A stretch of DNA of 64,000 nt from Parablautia muri (lineage in GTDB: Bacteria; Bacillota; Clostridia; Lachnospirales; Lachnospiraceae), in contig NZ_QZDT01000018.1 in the NCBI RefSeq assembly GCF_009917485.1, positions 28,085 to 92,084 on the forward strand. The letters are read 5' to 3'. The position numbers and the translations under genes were made by a program. Below, one piece after another: positions 53,148-62,362 of the stretch (position 1 is the stretch's first letter; every line of letters starts with the position of its first letter). A model generated the notes under the pieces. It saw nothing but the letters and a program-made list of their open reading frames with translations, ran no database searches and was not told where the DNA came from.

Positions 53148-54764
53148 TTGACAACAAATGTTTTCAACAATCATAGAAGCATCACAATAAAGCAGTCGTA
53201 AAAATGGCTGCCGACAGTGAAATATTGGTATTACAAAAAAATCAGGCTTGTGCTTCCACATGGTAGCCATGCTTCTCTAATTCACGTATGTATCGGGAAA
53301 GCTGTTTTTGTTCGCAGCTTTTACGTCTGGCTTCAAAACAGGATTCATCGAAAAGAGTGCCTTGCTTTAGCATGGTGTAAATAATTACAAGAAGTTTTCT
53401 TGCAAGGGCAACAATAGCTTTTTTAGCCCCTTTCTTCTGTTTGATTCTCCAATACCAGGCGGACAGATAGGTATTGCGTTTTCCGGCGATTACCCAGGCA
53501 ATTTCGCAAAGCATACTTTTTATGTAAGGGTTGCCTTTGGTGACGGATGTGCTTTTACGTTTCCCTGCGCTTTCATTATTGCCCGGGCACAGACCTGCCC
53601 ATGAGCAGATATGCTCCGCAGTTTTGAACGGCTTCATGTCAATGCCGATCTCAGCAATGATTGCGCAGGAAGCCGTTGTGCTGATTCCATAAATGCTGCT
53701 TAACTGCTCCACCTGCAAGGCAAATGGGGACATGTCCGCCTCAAGGCTCTTCTCGATTTCGGCAAGATGTTCTTTTAAGGAATCATAATGGTCCATAAGA
53801 ATCTTCAGGAAGGCTTTTTGATGTTCTGACAGGGTTCCATTTACGGACATGAGGATTTCATCTATACGGTTTCTTGTCTTTGTTTTTAAGCAGGAATCCA
53901 AAGCAGACCGATCAATCTGTCCATGCTCAGTGAGATGCCGGATGATGTTCCTGCCGGAAGCGCCAAAGATATCAGAAATAAAAGAGGAAAGGCGAAAGCC
54001 AGAGCTTTGCAGGAACTTCTCAACCCTGTTTTTCTGGGATGTGATATCACGGATGACGCTCTTACGATAACGGTTTAAATCACGGAACTCCCGGATTCTT
54101 TTTTCTGGAATAAAGCTGCCATTCAATAGCCCGGCACGTAGCAGGGTGGAAATCCATTCGGAATCCCGCATGTCTGTTTTCTTGCCAGGGACGTTCTTCA
54201 TATGGCGTGCGTTTACAACCAGCAAAGTAATATCGCCGCCAAACGCTTCTTCGAGTATTTCATAAATAGGCATCCAGTAAATACCTGTGCTTTCCATAGC
54301 AACATGATGGCAGTTTTGAGAAACAATCCAGTCCCGTAAAGCAATCATATCCGGTATTAAGGTGGTAAACTCCCGGATTTCAGAGTTTGTCGGCTTACCC
54401 AAAGGGCCAGTCAGGATACAGGCAACAATTTTATCTTTGTGGACATCCAGCCCACAAGAAATTTCCAGAAGGTCTTTCATACAGAGTATCTCCTTTGCAA
54501 TAGAATGGGCAGGAGATTTGCCCGAGGTAATACGGACTTTGCTACTCGTGCTAACCATATAAGGCGCGACAATATGCTGTGCTCAAGGGCAAAACATTTA
54601 CGTTGACAAACGGGGTGCAGATCCTCCAAGGTGCGTCCAAACTTAATCCTGCCTAAAACTATTATAAATCAAGACAGGAAGCTAAAACAGTAGTGGAGCC
54701 AGCCCCTCCTATTTTCATTATAGGCTATGATAACACTTCATGATTCGTTGACAATAAATGTTCT
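53148..54764 (-). mobile_element. IS110-family insertion sequence (ends approximate)
   Basis: The transposase gene at 53242-54480 plus flanking non-coding DNA. The outer limits are not certain. A 17-base imperfect direct repeat, TTGACAACAAATGTTTT at 53148 and TTGACAATAAATGTTCT at 54748, brackets the element exactly 1600 bases apart and is used here as a tentative boundary. The ~240 bases upstream of the transposase (54481-54720) are non-coding and contain short inverted repeats such as GGGCA/TGCCC; in IS110 elements this is where the bridge RNA is encoded. Confidence 0.5.
53242..54480 (-). CDS. IS110-family transposase
   Basis: A 412-residue DEDD recombinase of the IS110 family. The N-terminal RuvC-like domain has GLDVHKDKIVACILTG, the Glu in AMESTGIYWMPIYE and Asp residues in KKTDMRDSEWI. 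A coiled-coil middle follows. The C-terminal Tnp domain has SIYGISTTASCAIIAEIG, SWAGLCPGNNESAGKRKSTS cited by CPGNNESAGK, and the catalytic-Ser region STSVTKGNPYIKSML. ATG 54480 is preferred: AAGGAGATACTCTGT precedes it, and upstream residues are atypical. It appears intact. Confidence 0.93.
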   Translation of the reverse strand: MKDLLEISCGLDVHKDKIVACILTGPLGKPTNSEIREFTTLIPDMIALRDWIVSQNCHHVAMESTGIYWMPIYEILEEAFGGDITLLVVNARHMKNVPGKKTDMRDSEWISTLLRAGLLNGSFIPEKRIREFRDLNRYRKSVIRDITSQKNRVEKFLQSSGFRLSSFISDIFGASGRNIIRHLTEHGQIDRSALDSCLKTKTRNRIDEILMSVNGTLSEHQKAFLKILMDHYDSLKEHLAEIEKSLEADMSPFALQVEQLSSIYGISTTASCAIIAEIGIDMKPFKTAEHICSWAGLCPGNNESAGKRKSTSVTKGNPYIKSMLCEIAWVIAGKRNTYLSAWYWRIKQKKGAKKAIVALARKLLVIIYTMLKQGTLFDESCFEARRKSCEQKQLSRYIRELEKHGYHVEAQA

Positions 54765-55387
54765 GGCAGTTTTTATCTGCCGGAACGGAATATCAGTATG
54801 TAAGGACACAAAACATCCGGGACATTGGAAGATGATGAGGGGAGAGCTTCGCGGAGAAATATTTGCCTGCTTAAGAGTATGTGGCAGGACTTTGATGCAG
54901 GTGGAACGAGGGATCGTAACAGATGAAGGAAAAATATGAGCGGCATTCCCGGCATGGGGCAGCGCTGGCAGGCTGTCTTGAAATCCGGGTGATAATGATA
55001 CCTCTGCCGGAGAACACGGCAGCCGGGGCGGCGTCCGGGGATAGCTGTGGCGTGAAAGGGGGCTGCAGGGTATTCAGGCAGCCATGCCGGGCGGTCCTGC
55101 ATATTCCGTCCCACACCGGGGGAGAGAAAATGAAAAAACATGGCAGGGGATGTGCTGTATGTATATGCAGCATGGTTTCCTGAATGGCGTGTGGGAATTA
55201 CTTTGCGGATAAAGTAAGATTTGGATACAGATTTTAGAGAAAAGGTAAGGTGCATACATATTTTTACGGTACCGGATTGCAGAGGCATTAGGCATCAGGG
55301 CAGGGAAACACCAGATAAAAGGATATATCAGACAGGACAAAATACATTGTGTCAGATAAGATACAGCATCAGGGGATGGATTCTATT
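54481..55387. other. About 900 bases without a convincing gene
   Basis: 54481-54720 is the upstream region of the IS110 transposase (possible bridge-RNA locus). From 54765 to 55387 short open frames exist on both strands, e.g. 54923-55183 (MKEKYERHSRHGAALAGCLE), but none has family resemblance or consistent codon use. I see no promoter here that I would defend. Confidence 0.4.
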
Positions 55388-55465
55388 AACATAAGGATAG
55401 TCCGCAAAGCGTGCTATCTGTTGTTTAACATAAGGACAACCCGCGAAGCGTGGTGTCCGTTGTTT
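55388..55465 (+). repeat. Two tandem 39-base hairpin repeats
   Basis: Units 55388-55426 and 55427-55465 both start AACATAAGGA and end GTTGTTT. Unit 1 folds as GATAG/CTATC around CCGC-AAA-GCG; unit 2 as GGACA/TGTCC around CCGC-GAA-GCG. Differences between the units mostly keep pairing. They lie 19 bases before the DUF6870-like gene, where they could be a leader RNA or protein-binding sites. Confidence 0.8.
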
Positions 55466-55484
55466 TTTATCGGGAGGTGTCTGC

Positions 55485-55733
55485 ATGACTGCGGAGGAGC
55501 ACAGGAAATTTTTGGGACAGGATTTTGACAACGTAAAGATAGAGGAGTTAAAGGACATAAGCAAAATAAGGATCGACCGGGGAAAGACAGTGGAGGAAAA
55601 AAAGAAACAGTACCTTGGGAAAGTCGGCAACCCCTACCTTGTAAAGGTTGGCTCTACGATGGTCAGGATACGGTTTGCAAATAACGGGGTGAGCTTCGAG
55701 GATGCCTTTGAGGGGCTGCTCCTAATGGGATGA
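55485..55733 (+). CDS. Small DUF6870-like protein
   Basis: An 82-residue protein: MTAEEHRKFLGQDFDNVKIE, then ELKDISKIRIDRGKTVEEKK, and VGNPYLVKVGSTMVRIRFAN. The 'I.DI..I.I......ER......NPY....G...V.I.F' layout matches what I recall of DUF6870, small proteins found near serine recombinases of Clostridia elements; this is recalled, not tested. The start follows GGGAGGTGTCTGC, just after the tandem hairpins. A role in excision directionality or regulation is possible. 55734-55930 is non-coding with a GGGTG/CACCC hairpin near 55827-55852. Confidence 0.6.
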   Translation: MTAEEHRKFLGQDFDNVKIEELKDISKIRIDRGKTVEEKKKQYLGKVGNPYLVKVGSTMVRIRFANNGVSFEDAFEGLLLMG

Positions 55734-55930
55734 CGGAAGGCTAATATAGAAGTTGATGAAATTTTGTAAAAAGCAGTGGAAAAATGCAGCAGTTTATGGT
55801 AAGATTTAATCTGAGGAAAGGCAGAGGGGTGTCCCGCGGGAAGGGCGCACCCATATCAGCATCAAATCTAATATATGTTTACTGGCGTTTGTCCTGCTTA
55901 ACAGTTTAAGGTTTAAGGAGGATTACGCAT

Positions 55931-57619
55931 ATGGGTAAGACAGTAGACAGAATCTACCATGCAGCCATCTATGTAAGGCTTTCCAAGGAAGATGGCGATG
56001 TTGCCGGCACAGCAAAGGCGGAGAGCAACAGCATTTCCAACCAGAAGGATCTCATCAGGGATTTCCTGAAAGACAAAGATGACATTATAGTGGTTTCCGA
56101 GCGTGTGGACGACGGTTACAGCGGCTCTAATTTTGAGCGTCCCGGTTTCCAGATGATGATGGAGGACATCAGAAAGGGAGCGGTTGACTGTGTGGTCGTA
56201 AAAGACCTGTCACGTTTCGGGAGGGAGTATATTGATTCCGGGAAGTATATCGAAAGGCTGTTCCCGGCCCTTGGCGTGCGCTTTATTGCGGTCAATGACC
56301 ATATTGACAGTAAGGAAGAAAGCGGGAGGGATGACATTGTCGTCCCATTCAAAAATTTAATGAATGACGCCTACTGCCGGGACATTTCCATAAAAATACG
56401 CAGCCATCTGGAAGTGAAGCGGAAAAATGGCGAATATACAGGCGCATTTACACCCTATGGCTACAAAAAGGATGAAAATGACCGGAACAGGCTGGTTCCT
56501 GATTTATATGCAGCGGGTGTGGTAAAGGATATATTCCGCATGAAGCTCAGTGGAATGAGCCAGGCTGCCATTGCGGAGCGCCTGAACGGGAAAGGCATAT
56601 TGTCACCAATGGAATACAAGCACAGCCTCGGCATCCGTATCCAGGACAATTTTAAGACGCATGAGCAGGCAGAGTGGAGTTCCATGTCTGTCCGCAGGAT
56701 ACTTGAAAATGAGGTCTATGTTGGGACACTGGTGCAGGGCAGGTATTCCACGCCAAACCATAAGATCAAGAAGATTGTGGATAAGCCCAAAGAGGAATGG
56801 ATCAGGATAGAGGACAGCCATGAGCCTATCGTAAGTAAAAGGGAATTTGCCATTGTCCAGAGGCTCCTCGGGATGGACACAAGGACATCGCCGAATGAGG
56901 ATGAAGTCTATGTACTGTCGGGACTGGCAGTGTGTGCAGGCTGCGGTGCAGCCATGATCAAACGGAATGTCCCGGCAGGCGGGAAGGTTTATTCCTATTA
57001 TATCTGCTCCAAAAATGCGGCGACAAAGGAGTGCGGGACACACCGAATCCCGAAGGAAAAGCTGGAAAGCCTTGTTTTTGAGGTGCTTAAGGCGCATATT
57101 GCAAACGTCCTTGATACCGGGAGAATCCTGGAATATATCGACACAGTGCCATTTCAGGAACTGGAGATAAAGGAACTGGAAAGACAGAAGGAGGCAAAAG
57201 AACAGGAGATAAGGCGGTGCCGGGAACTCCGGGACATGCTGTATGAGGACCTGAAGGACGGGATTGTTTCCAAAGAAGATTATGCGGAACTGTATGAAGG
57301 CTACAACAGCAGGAGAAAGAAAGCAGAGGAGGCAGTCTGGAAAATCCGCCACGCAATACAGGATGTGATGGAGGCTAAGACGGATAAATATGAATGGCTC
57401 CATTATTTTAAGGAGTACCAGAACATCAGCGGATTAAGCAGGATGGCAGCAGTGGAACTGATCGACAGGGTAAGGGTGTTTGATAAGGACCATATTGAGA
57501 TAGATTTTAATTTTCAGGACTGTTTCCAGTCTGCGCTCCGCCGGATACAGTCCGCCGGGTGTACGGTATGCACGGGGGAAAACGGGAGGGTAACTATCCA
57601 GGAAAGGGAGGTCGTGTGA
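55931..57619 (+). CDS. Large serine recombinase 1 of 3
   Basis: A 562-residue large serine recombinase. Catalytic domain: AIYVRLSKEDGDV with nucleophilic Ser near residue 19, DDGYSGSNFERPGF near residue 62, KDLSRFGREYIDSG near residue 92. Recombinase domain with APYGY-like TPYGYKKDEN; zinc ribbon CAGCGAAM..YICSKNAATKECGTH near residue 340; then coiled coil and a C-terminal domain. Starts after AAGGAGGATTACGCAT and ends one base before recombinase 2. All key residues are present, so it should be active. Confidence 0.94.
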   Translation: MGKTVDRIYHAAIYVRLSKEDGDVAGTAKAESNSISNQKDLIRDFLKDKDDIIVVSERVDDGYSGSNFERPGFQMMMEDIRKGAVDCVVVKDLSRFGREYIDSGKYIERLFPALGVRFIAVNDHIDSKEESGRDDIVVPFKNLMNDAYCRDISIKIRSHLEVKRKNGEYTGAFTPYGYKKDENDRNRLVPDLYAAGVVKDIFRMKLSGMSQAAIAERLNGKGILSPMEYKHSLGIRIQDNFKTHEQAEWSSMSVRRILENEVYVGTLVQGRYSTPNHKIKKIVDKPKEEWIRIEDSHEPIVSKREFAIVQRLLGMDTRTSPNEDEVYVLSGLAVCAGCGAAMIKRNVPAGGKVYSYYICSKNAATKECGTHRIPKEKLESLVFEVLKAHIANVLDTGRILEYIDTVPFQELEIKELERQKEAKEQEIRRCRELRDMLYEDLKDGIVSKEDYAELYEGYNSRRKKAEEAVWKIRHAIQDVMEAKTDKYEWLHYFKEYQNISGLSRMAAVELIDRVRVFDKDHIEIDFNFQDCFQSALRRIQSAGCTVCTGENGRVTIQEREVV

Positions 57620-57620
57620 T

Positions 57621-59318
57621 ATGGCAAGGAAATCAAGGAAAGCCGGTTTTGTCAATATGGGGAAAGCAGAAGTGACACCGGCTGTAAAGGAAGAAAAGCC
57701 CGTATTCAGGGCAGGGCTGTACGCGCGGCTCTCCCTTGAAAGCGGGGCAGATAAGGAACGGGGGACCATAGAGAACCAGATGGGGCTTTTAAAAAATTTC
57801 GTGGAGGGTGCAGATGATATTGTAGTGGAATGTGAATATATGGATGTTTCCAAGACAGGGACAAATTTTGAAAGGGACGGATTTGAGGAAATGATGCGTG
57901 ACATCAGGGACGGGCGCATCAACTGCGTGGTCGTAAAGGACCTGTCCCGGCTGGGGAGGAACTATGTGGAGGCCGGCAATTATGTGGAGAGGGTATTCCC
58001 GTTCTTTGAGGTGCGGTTTATTGCTGTGACGGACGGTTATGATTCCATCAGGGAGGGCGCAGACCTTTCCGTGTGCATGGCCAATATCTTCAACGAGTTC
58101 TACTCAAAGGATCTGGCGAAAAAGATCAGGGCGTCTTACCGTTCCCACTGGAAAAAGGGCAGCAATGTCTGTGGGAACCTTGCCTACGGGCTTATGAGTG
58201 ACCCGATGGACAGGCACCATATCATAGCTGACCCGGATACTGCCCCTGTGGTGGCACGCATTTTTGAGATGTTTGTGAATGAGGGGATGGGATATGCGCA
58301 GATAGCAAAAACCCTGAATGAGGACGGCGTGGTCGGGCCGAAAGCATACAAGCATTTCAAAAGGACAAAGGAACTGCCCCGGAATTATGACGCCATCTGG
58401 AAAGGGCATACCATCGCGCGGATGCTCTGCAACCCTTATTATGCAGGTGACAGCAGGCATAACGAGCATGGCAGGGATGGCTTCGCGGAAAAAAAGCAGT
58501 GGAGGGAGCCGGAAGAAAACTGGATCATCGTGGAGGACACCCATGAACCAGTCGTGCCGAGGGCACTGTACCTCAAAGCGCAGGAAAGGTTAAAGAAGAT
58601 ACATGAAAATTCCCCGAAGTATGGGAAGAAAAACCAGGGCGAGCTTGCCTGCCGGAACTTCTATAAAAAGAAAATCGTGTGCGGCGACTGCGGGGCAACC
58701 ATGTACCTTATTAAAAACCCGAACGGGACAGCCTGCTTTGTATGCGGGGGACACCAGACAAAAAAAGGATGCAGCAGGAAAAGTGTTTATGAAAGTGCGG
58801 TCAATGATGAAGTCCTCCGTGTAATCCGTGTCCATATGAATATATATGTTGACAGCATGGAAATGTTAAGGCGGATGAACCGGAAAACGGAGAGCATGAA
58901 AAAGTATGATGTGCTGACAAAAGAGATACAGAGCCTGCACCATGAAATGGAAAAGGTGGCGGCACACAGGCAGCATTTATATGAAGATTATGCGGAGCGG
59001 CTGATTGATGCGCAGCAGTATGAAGCCTTTGCAGATAAAGATGCAGCCAGGGAAACGGAACTGAGGAAAAGGACAAATGAAGTTACAGAATACCAGAAAA
59101 AATATGACAGGAATTACTGTGCAGACCAGGACTGGGAAGCAGCAATTGAAAAGTACCGGAATATCCGGCACCTGACAAAAAAGATGGTGGATGCGTTTGT
59201 GGAAAAGATTGAAATTTTTTCAGCAGGGAAAGCAACCGTGCATCTGGTTTATGACGATATGCTGGAGGAACTGGTGGCATATACAAAGGAAAGGGAGGCT
59301 GCAGATAATGGGCAATAA
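57621..59318 (+). CDS. Large serine recombinase 2 of 3
   Basis: A 565-residue large serine recombinase with a ~30-residue N-terminal extension before the catalytic YARLSLESG. The conserved DD.YSG motif is changed to MDVSKTGTNFERDGF; the KDLSRLGRNYVEAG motif is standard. Zinc ribbon CGDCGATMYL..CFVCGGHQTKKGC near residue 355; long coiled coil (420-510). The altered motif sets it apart from 1 and 3 and may reflect a distinct job, such as DNA-end recognition or control, within a shared system. It overlaps recombinase 3 by 11 bases. Confidence 0.94.
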   Translation: MARKSRKAGFVNMGKAEVTPAVKEEKPVFRAGLYARLSLESGADKERGTIENQMGLLKNFVEGADDIVVECEYMDVSKTGTNFERDGFEEMMRDIRDGRINCVVVKDLSRLGRNYVEAGNYVERVFPFFEVRFIAVTDGYDSIREGADLSVCMANIFNEFYSKDLAKKIRASYRSHWKKGSNVCGNLAYGLMSDPMDRHHIIADPDTAPVVARIFEMFVNEGMGYAQIAKTLNEDGVVGPKAYKHFKRTKELPRNYDAIWKGHTIARMLCNPYYAGDSRHNEHGRDGFAEKKQWREPEENWIIVEDTHEPVVPRALYLKAQERLKKIHENSPKYGKKNQGELACRNFYKKKIVCGDCGATMYLIKNPNGTACFVCGGHQTKKGCSRKSVYESAVNDEVLRVIRVHMNIYVDSMEMLRRMNRKTESMKKYDVLTKEIQSLHHEMEKVAAHRQHLYEDYAERLIDAQQYEAFADKDAARETELRKRTNEVTEYQKKYDRNYCADQDWEAAIEKYRNIRHLTKKMVDAFVEKIEIFSAGKATVHLVYDDMLEELVAYTKEREAADNGQ

Positions 59319-60903
59319 AAAGACTGCAATCTATATCCGCCTTTCTGATGAAGATAACAATGTTGACGGTATTGTAAAAGCAGAGAGCAACAGCGTGGCA
59401 GCGCAGAGGATTCTGATCAGGGATTATATGCAGCGGAATAATCTTCCCGCCCCGACAGATGCACTGGAGTATGTGGATGACGGATTCTCCGGCACAAATT
59501 TCCAAAGGCCGGCTTTCCGGAGGATGATGGATGACGCAAAAAGCGGGAAGATAGGCTGCATCATCGTCAAAGATTTTTCAAGGTTTGGCAGGGACCATTT
59601 GGAGACAGGCAATTACCTTGAACGGATATTCCCGCTGCTTGGGATACGGTTCATTTCCGTAAACGACCAGTTTGACAGTGAGGACTGCATGGGGATGACA
59701 GGGGGGATGAGCGTTGCACTGAAAAACATCATCAATTCCATGTACAGCCGGGATTTATCAAAAAAGGTTACGAGCGCAATGGGGACAAGAGCCGCCCGTG
59801 GTGAATATATGGGTGCGTTTGCACCTTACGGTTACTTAAAGAACCCGGAAAATGTGCACCAACTCATCCCTGATAAAGAAGCAGCGGAAGTTGTGCGGAT
59901 GATATTCACAATGGCAGCGGAAGGGAAGAAGAAGCCGGAGATTGCACGGTTCCTGAATGAGCAGGGGATACCCACCTGTATGGAGCATTTCCAGAAGATA
60001 GGACTGAAAAGGAAAAGCCATAAGGAAAAAGAGAAGAAACTGTGGACCATTACCACTATTGGCGATATGCTGAAGAACGAGGTCTATCTTGGAAAGACCA
60101 TCTGGAATAAAACAAGGCAGGCGGCAGTCGGTTCAAAGCGGCAGGTTAAAAATGACAGGTCTGAATGGACCATCATGGAAGGTACGCATAAACCTCTTGT
60201 ATCACAGGAGCTTTTTGACATGGCAAATGCAAAGGCGTTCACGCATGAGAAGAAAAATGTACCGGCAGGACGGAAGCCCCAGCCGATCCTTATCTGCCCG
60301 TATTGTGGGAGGCGGCTTACGCTGACCAGCTGGGGAAACGCCTACCGGTGCGGGCAGGCTGCATTTTCAGGCATTGCGGAATGCAGGACAATCCATGTGG
60401 ACAGGGAGCGGCTGGAAAATGCTGTATTGTCCTGTACCCGCACTATGGCAGGAATGGTGGCGGCAGAGGTGTCCAGGAAGAAAAAGGAATGGGCAGAGAC
60501 AGCGGCTATTGAGGAAGAAACAGGGAAGCTGGAAGCAGAGAAAAAGAGACTGTCATCAAGAAAACTCAGGCTTTATGAAGATTACCGTTCTGGAAGGATC
60601 ACAAAGGAACAGTACCGGAAGGAATATGAAAACACAGCCAGCCGGATTCTGGAAATAGAAAAAAGGATACCGGAGCTGAAAGAGGAGATCATGAAGGTCA
60701 GGGAACAGATGCTGCATATGAAAGAGAGGGAGGCGGAGCTGGAAGGTTTGGAATCGCTTGAAACTTTCGATAAAGGTAGATTGGTTACTGTGATAGACAG
60801 TGTGCAGGTTTACAGCGAGGAGAGGATAGAGATTGTATGGAAGATGGATGACTGGTTCTTTCCTGAAATAGCCAGGGAGAAAGAAGTGGTTACGCTGGAA
60901 TAA
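59308..60903 (+). CDS. Large serine recombinase 3 of 3
   Basis: A 531-residue large serine recombinase: AIYIRLSDEDNNVDG near residue 7, DDGFSGTNFQRPAF near residue 55, KDFSRFGRDHLETG near residue 85, APYGYLKNPENVH, zinc ribbon CPYCGRRL..YRCGQAAFSGIAEC near residue 335, and coiled coil (390-480). ATG 59308 follows GGGAGG and overlaps the recombinase 2 stop, so the three are one translational unit. It ends about 70 bases before the junction with the next element, consistent with lying at an ICE end. Confidence 0.94.
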   Translation: MGNKKTAIYIRLSDEDNNVDGIVKAESNSVAAQRILIRDYMQRNNLPAPTDALEYVDDGFSGTNFQRPAFRRMMDDAKSGKIGCIIVKDFSRFGRDHLETGNYLERIFPLLGIRFISVNDQFDSEDCMGMTGGMSVALKNIINSMYSRDLSKKVTSAMGTRAARGEYMGAFAPYGYLKNPENVHQLIPDKEAAEVVRMIFTMAAEGKKKPEIARFLNEQGIPTCMEHFQKIGLKRKSHKEKEKKLWTITTIGDMLKNEVYLGKTIWNKTRQAAVGSKRQVKNDRSEWTIMEGTHKPLVSQELFDMANAKAFTHEKKNVPAGRKPQPILICPYCGRRLTLTSWGNAYRCGQAAFSGIAECRTIHVDRERLENAVLSCTRTMAGMVAAEVSRKKKEWAETAAIEEETGKLEAEKKRLSSRKLRLYEDYRSGRITKEQYRKEYENTASRILEIEKRIPELKEEIMKVREQMLHMKEREAELEGLESLETFDKGRLVTVIDSVQVYSEERIEIVWKMDDWFFPEIAREKEVVTLE

Positions 60904-60926
60904 AGTAGTGTAGGAAATAATGTGGG

Positions 60927-60961
60927 AAAGACATCATGGAGCTGGTTCTGTGGTGTCTTTT
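60927..60961 (+). terminator. Terminator-like hairpin after the recombinases
   Basis: A 10 bp stem AAAGACATCA/TGGTGTCTTT (one T-G pair) with a 14-base loop, followed by TTTTC-type sequence. It may also form part of the recombinase attachment arm, because the element boundary is close by. Confidence 0.6.
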
Positions 60962-60998
60962 CTGTTGAAAAATAAAATATTATTTTTTTAGATTTTGC

Positions 60999-61526
60999 TT
61001 GACAAAAGCAGAAATGCTTGCGTTGTCTATGGAAGATATTGATTTGGAAAACTGTCAAATTCATATTACCAAAACCTATTACCGTATGAACAGGACAGAT
61101 ATTATTACAGAGCCTAAGACAGATGATTCTGTGCGGACAATAGAAATACCTGTATTTCTTGTGAATGAAATTAAAGACTATTGGAACAGGCTGTATCAGT
61201 ATCCCAAAAATGAAAGGCTGTTTCCAGTGGTTGCAGAGGCAGTGCAGCATACCATGAAAAGACATATTGATAAGGCAGGGGTGAAAAAAATTGATGTGCA
61301 TTCCCTTAGGCACAGCCATTGCGCATATTTAATCAAGCAGGGGGTCCAGCCGCTGATTATTAAAGAACGGTTAGGGCATAAGGATATTAAGATTACGCTC
61401 AATACATATGGTCATTTATATCCAAGTGAGCAGAAAAAAGTTGCTTCACTGTTGGATAAGCTGATTGCAGATGACAGTGATGATAAGGAAAATGCCCCTG
61501 CTGGTAACAAGGGCATATCTGAGTAG
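60999..61526 (+). pseudogene. C-terminal part of a tyrosine recombinase (phage-type integrase)
   Basis: The reading frame enters without a credible start and gives LTKAEMLALSMEDIDLENCQ, i.e. the sequence just after the first catalytic Arg motif (normally GLRxGE). The rest is a good catalytic domain: HSLRHSHCAYLIKQG (HxLRH), ERLGHKDIKITLNTYGHLYP with the second His and the nucleophilic Tyr. The N-terminal ~200 residues and the first Arg are missing, so it is inactive as it stands. It sits at the point where the serine-recombinase element ends, so it is probably the 3' half of an integrase gene split by that insertion. The 61527-61678 gap contains no gene. Confidence 0.85.
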
Positions 61527-61678
61527 TGAAAGCATAGCTTTAGCCAAGCTTTACTGTACTCTATCTAGCAAATATAGTATAGCAAAGCTTCGGTCTTTCG
61601 ACAATGGTGCAAATGTAATTTCCATAGATTTTTGTGGATTGCTTTTGATACCTAAAATCAAAGGAAGGAGCTTTTATT

Positions 61679-62362
61679 TTGTCCATTTTTAGTGAAGTAA
61701 AGGAATATCTGACAGCAAGGCAGGCAGCGGAATATTATGGTCTGAAAGTCAGGAGAAAAGGGATTGCTTGTTGTCCTTTCCATGATGATAAGCGCCCAAG
61801 CATGAAGATTGATAAGAATTATTACTGCTTTGCCTGCGGTGTCGGTGGAGATGTGATTGATTATGTTTTGCGTATGCATGGACTGTCACAGTATGATGCG
61901 GTGTTAAAGCTGATAGAGGATTTTCAACTGCCAATATCAGTTAGAGGCAAAGTGATGTTCAACGAACAGGAGAAAGCACGGATTAAAAAAGAAAAGGCGG
62001 AAAGAGAACGAATTATACATATCAAAGAGCGTTTTAAGAAGTGGTGTAATCAAAGTATTGATATATTAAGGGATTGTTTGCTGGAAGTAGAGAAGGCAGA
62101 AAATTTCTTACGGAATAAACCGCCAGATAATGTTTTTTCGGACGATTATGCGCAGATACTTCATGCGGTGCCGATTATAAATTACTGGATGGATATTCTG
62201 TGTATAGGAGAAACAGCAGAAAAGCAGGAATTATTTATGAAAAACAGGAGGGAGGTGGAGAAACTTGTCCAAAGAGTCAGAAGCAGTGGAAAGCGAATCA
62301 TGGAAGAAAGTCGGGGAAGTGTTGGATGCCGAGATGAGCAGCGTGGAAGATGTGCGCTTTGA
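61679..62362 (+). CDS. CHC2 zinc-finger (primase-type) protein
   Basis: A 227-residue protein with a DnaG-like CHC2 zinc finger: CCPFHDDKRPSMKI and YYCFACGVGGDVIDYVLRM at residues 30-65. A basic coiled region and a helical C-terminus follow; no Toprim domain is present. It probably provides the DNA-recognition half of a priming system, working with the VapE-like ATPase encoded next, as in many integrative elements. It starts at TTG 61679 after AAGGAAGGAG. Its last 98 bases overlap the VapE gene. Confidence 0.88.
   Translation: MSIFSEVKEYLTARQAAEYYGLKVRRKGIACCPFHDDKRPSMKIDKNYYCFACGVGGDVIDYVLRMHGLSQYDAVLKLIEDFQLPISVRGKVMFNEQEKARIKKEKAERERIIHIKERFKKWCNQSIDILRDCLLEVEKAENFLRNKPPDNVFSDDYAQILHAVPIINYWMDILCIGETAEKQELFMKNRREVEKLVQRVRSSGKRIMEESRGSVGCRDEQRGRCAL

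Noticed and set aside
54923..55183. 86-codon open frame MKEKYERHSRHGAALAG...
   Set aside because: A weak ribosome site exists but no domain is recognisable and an opposite-strand frame is equally long; left as non-coding.
55388..55465. Possible CRISPR array
   Set aside because: Only two directly abutting units with no spacers, each an imperfect hairpin.
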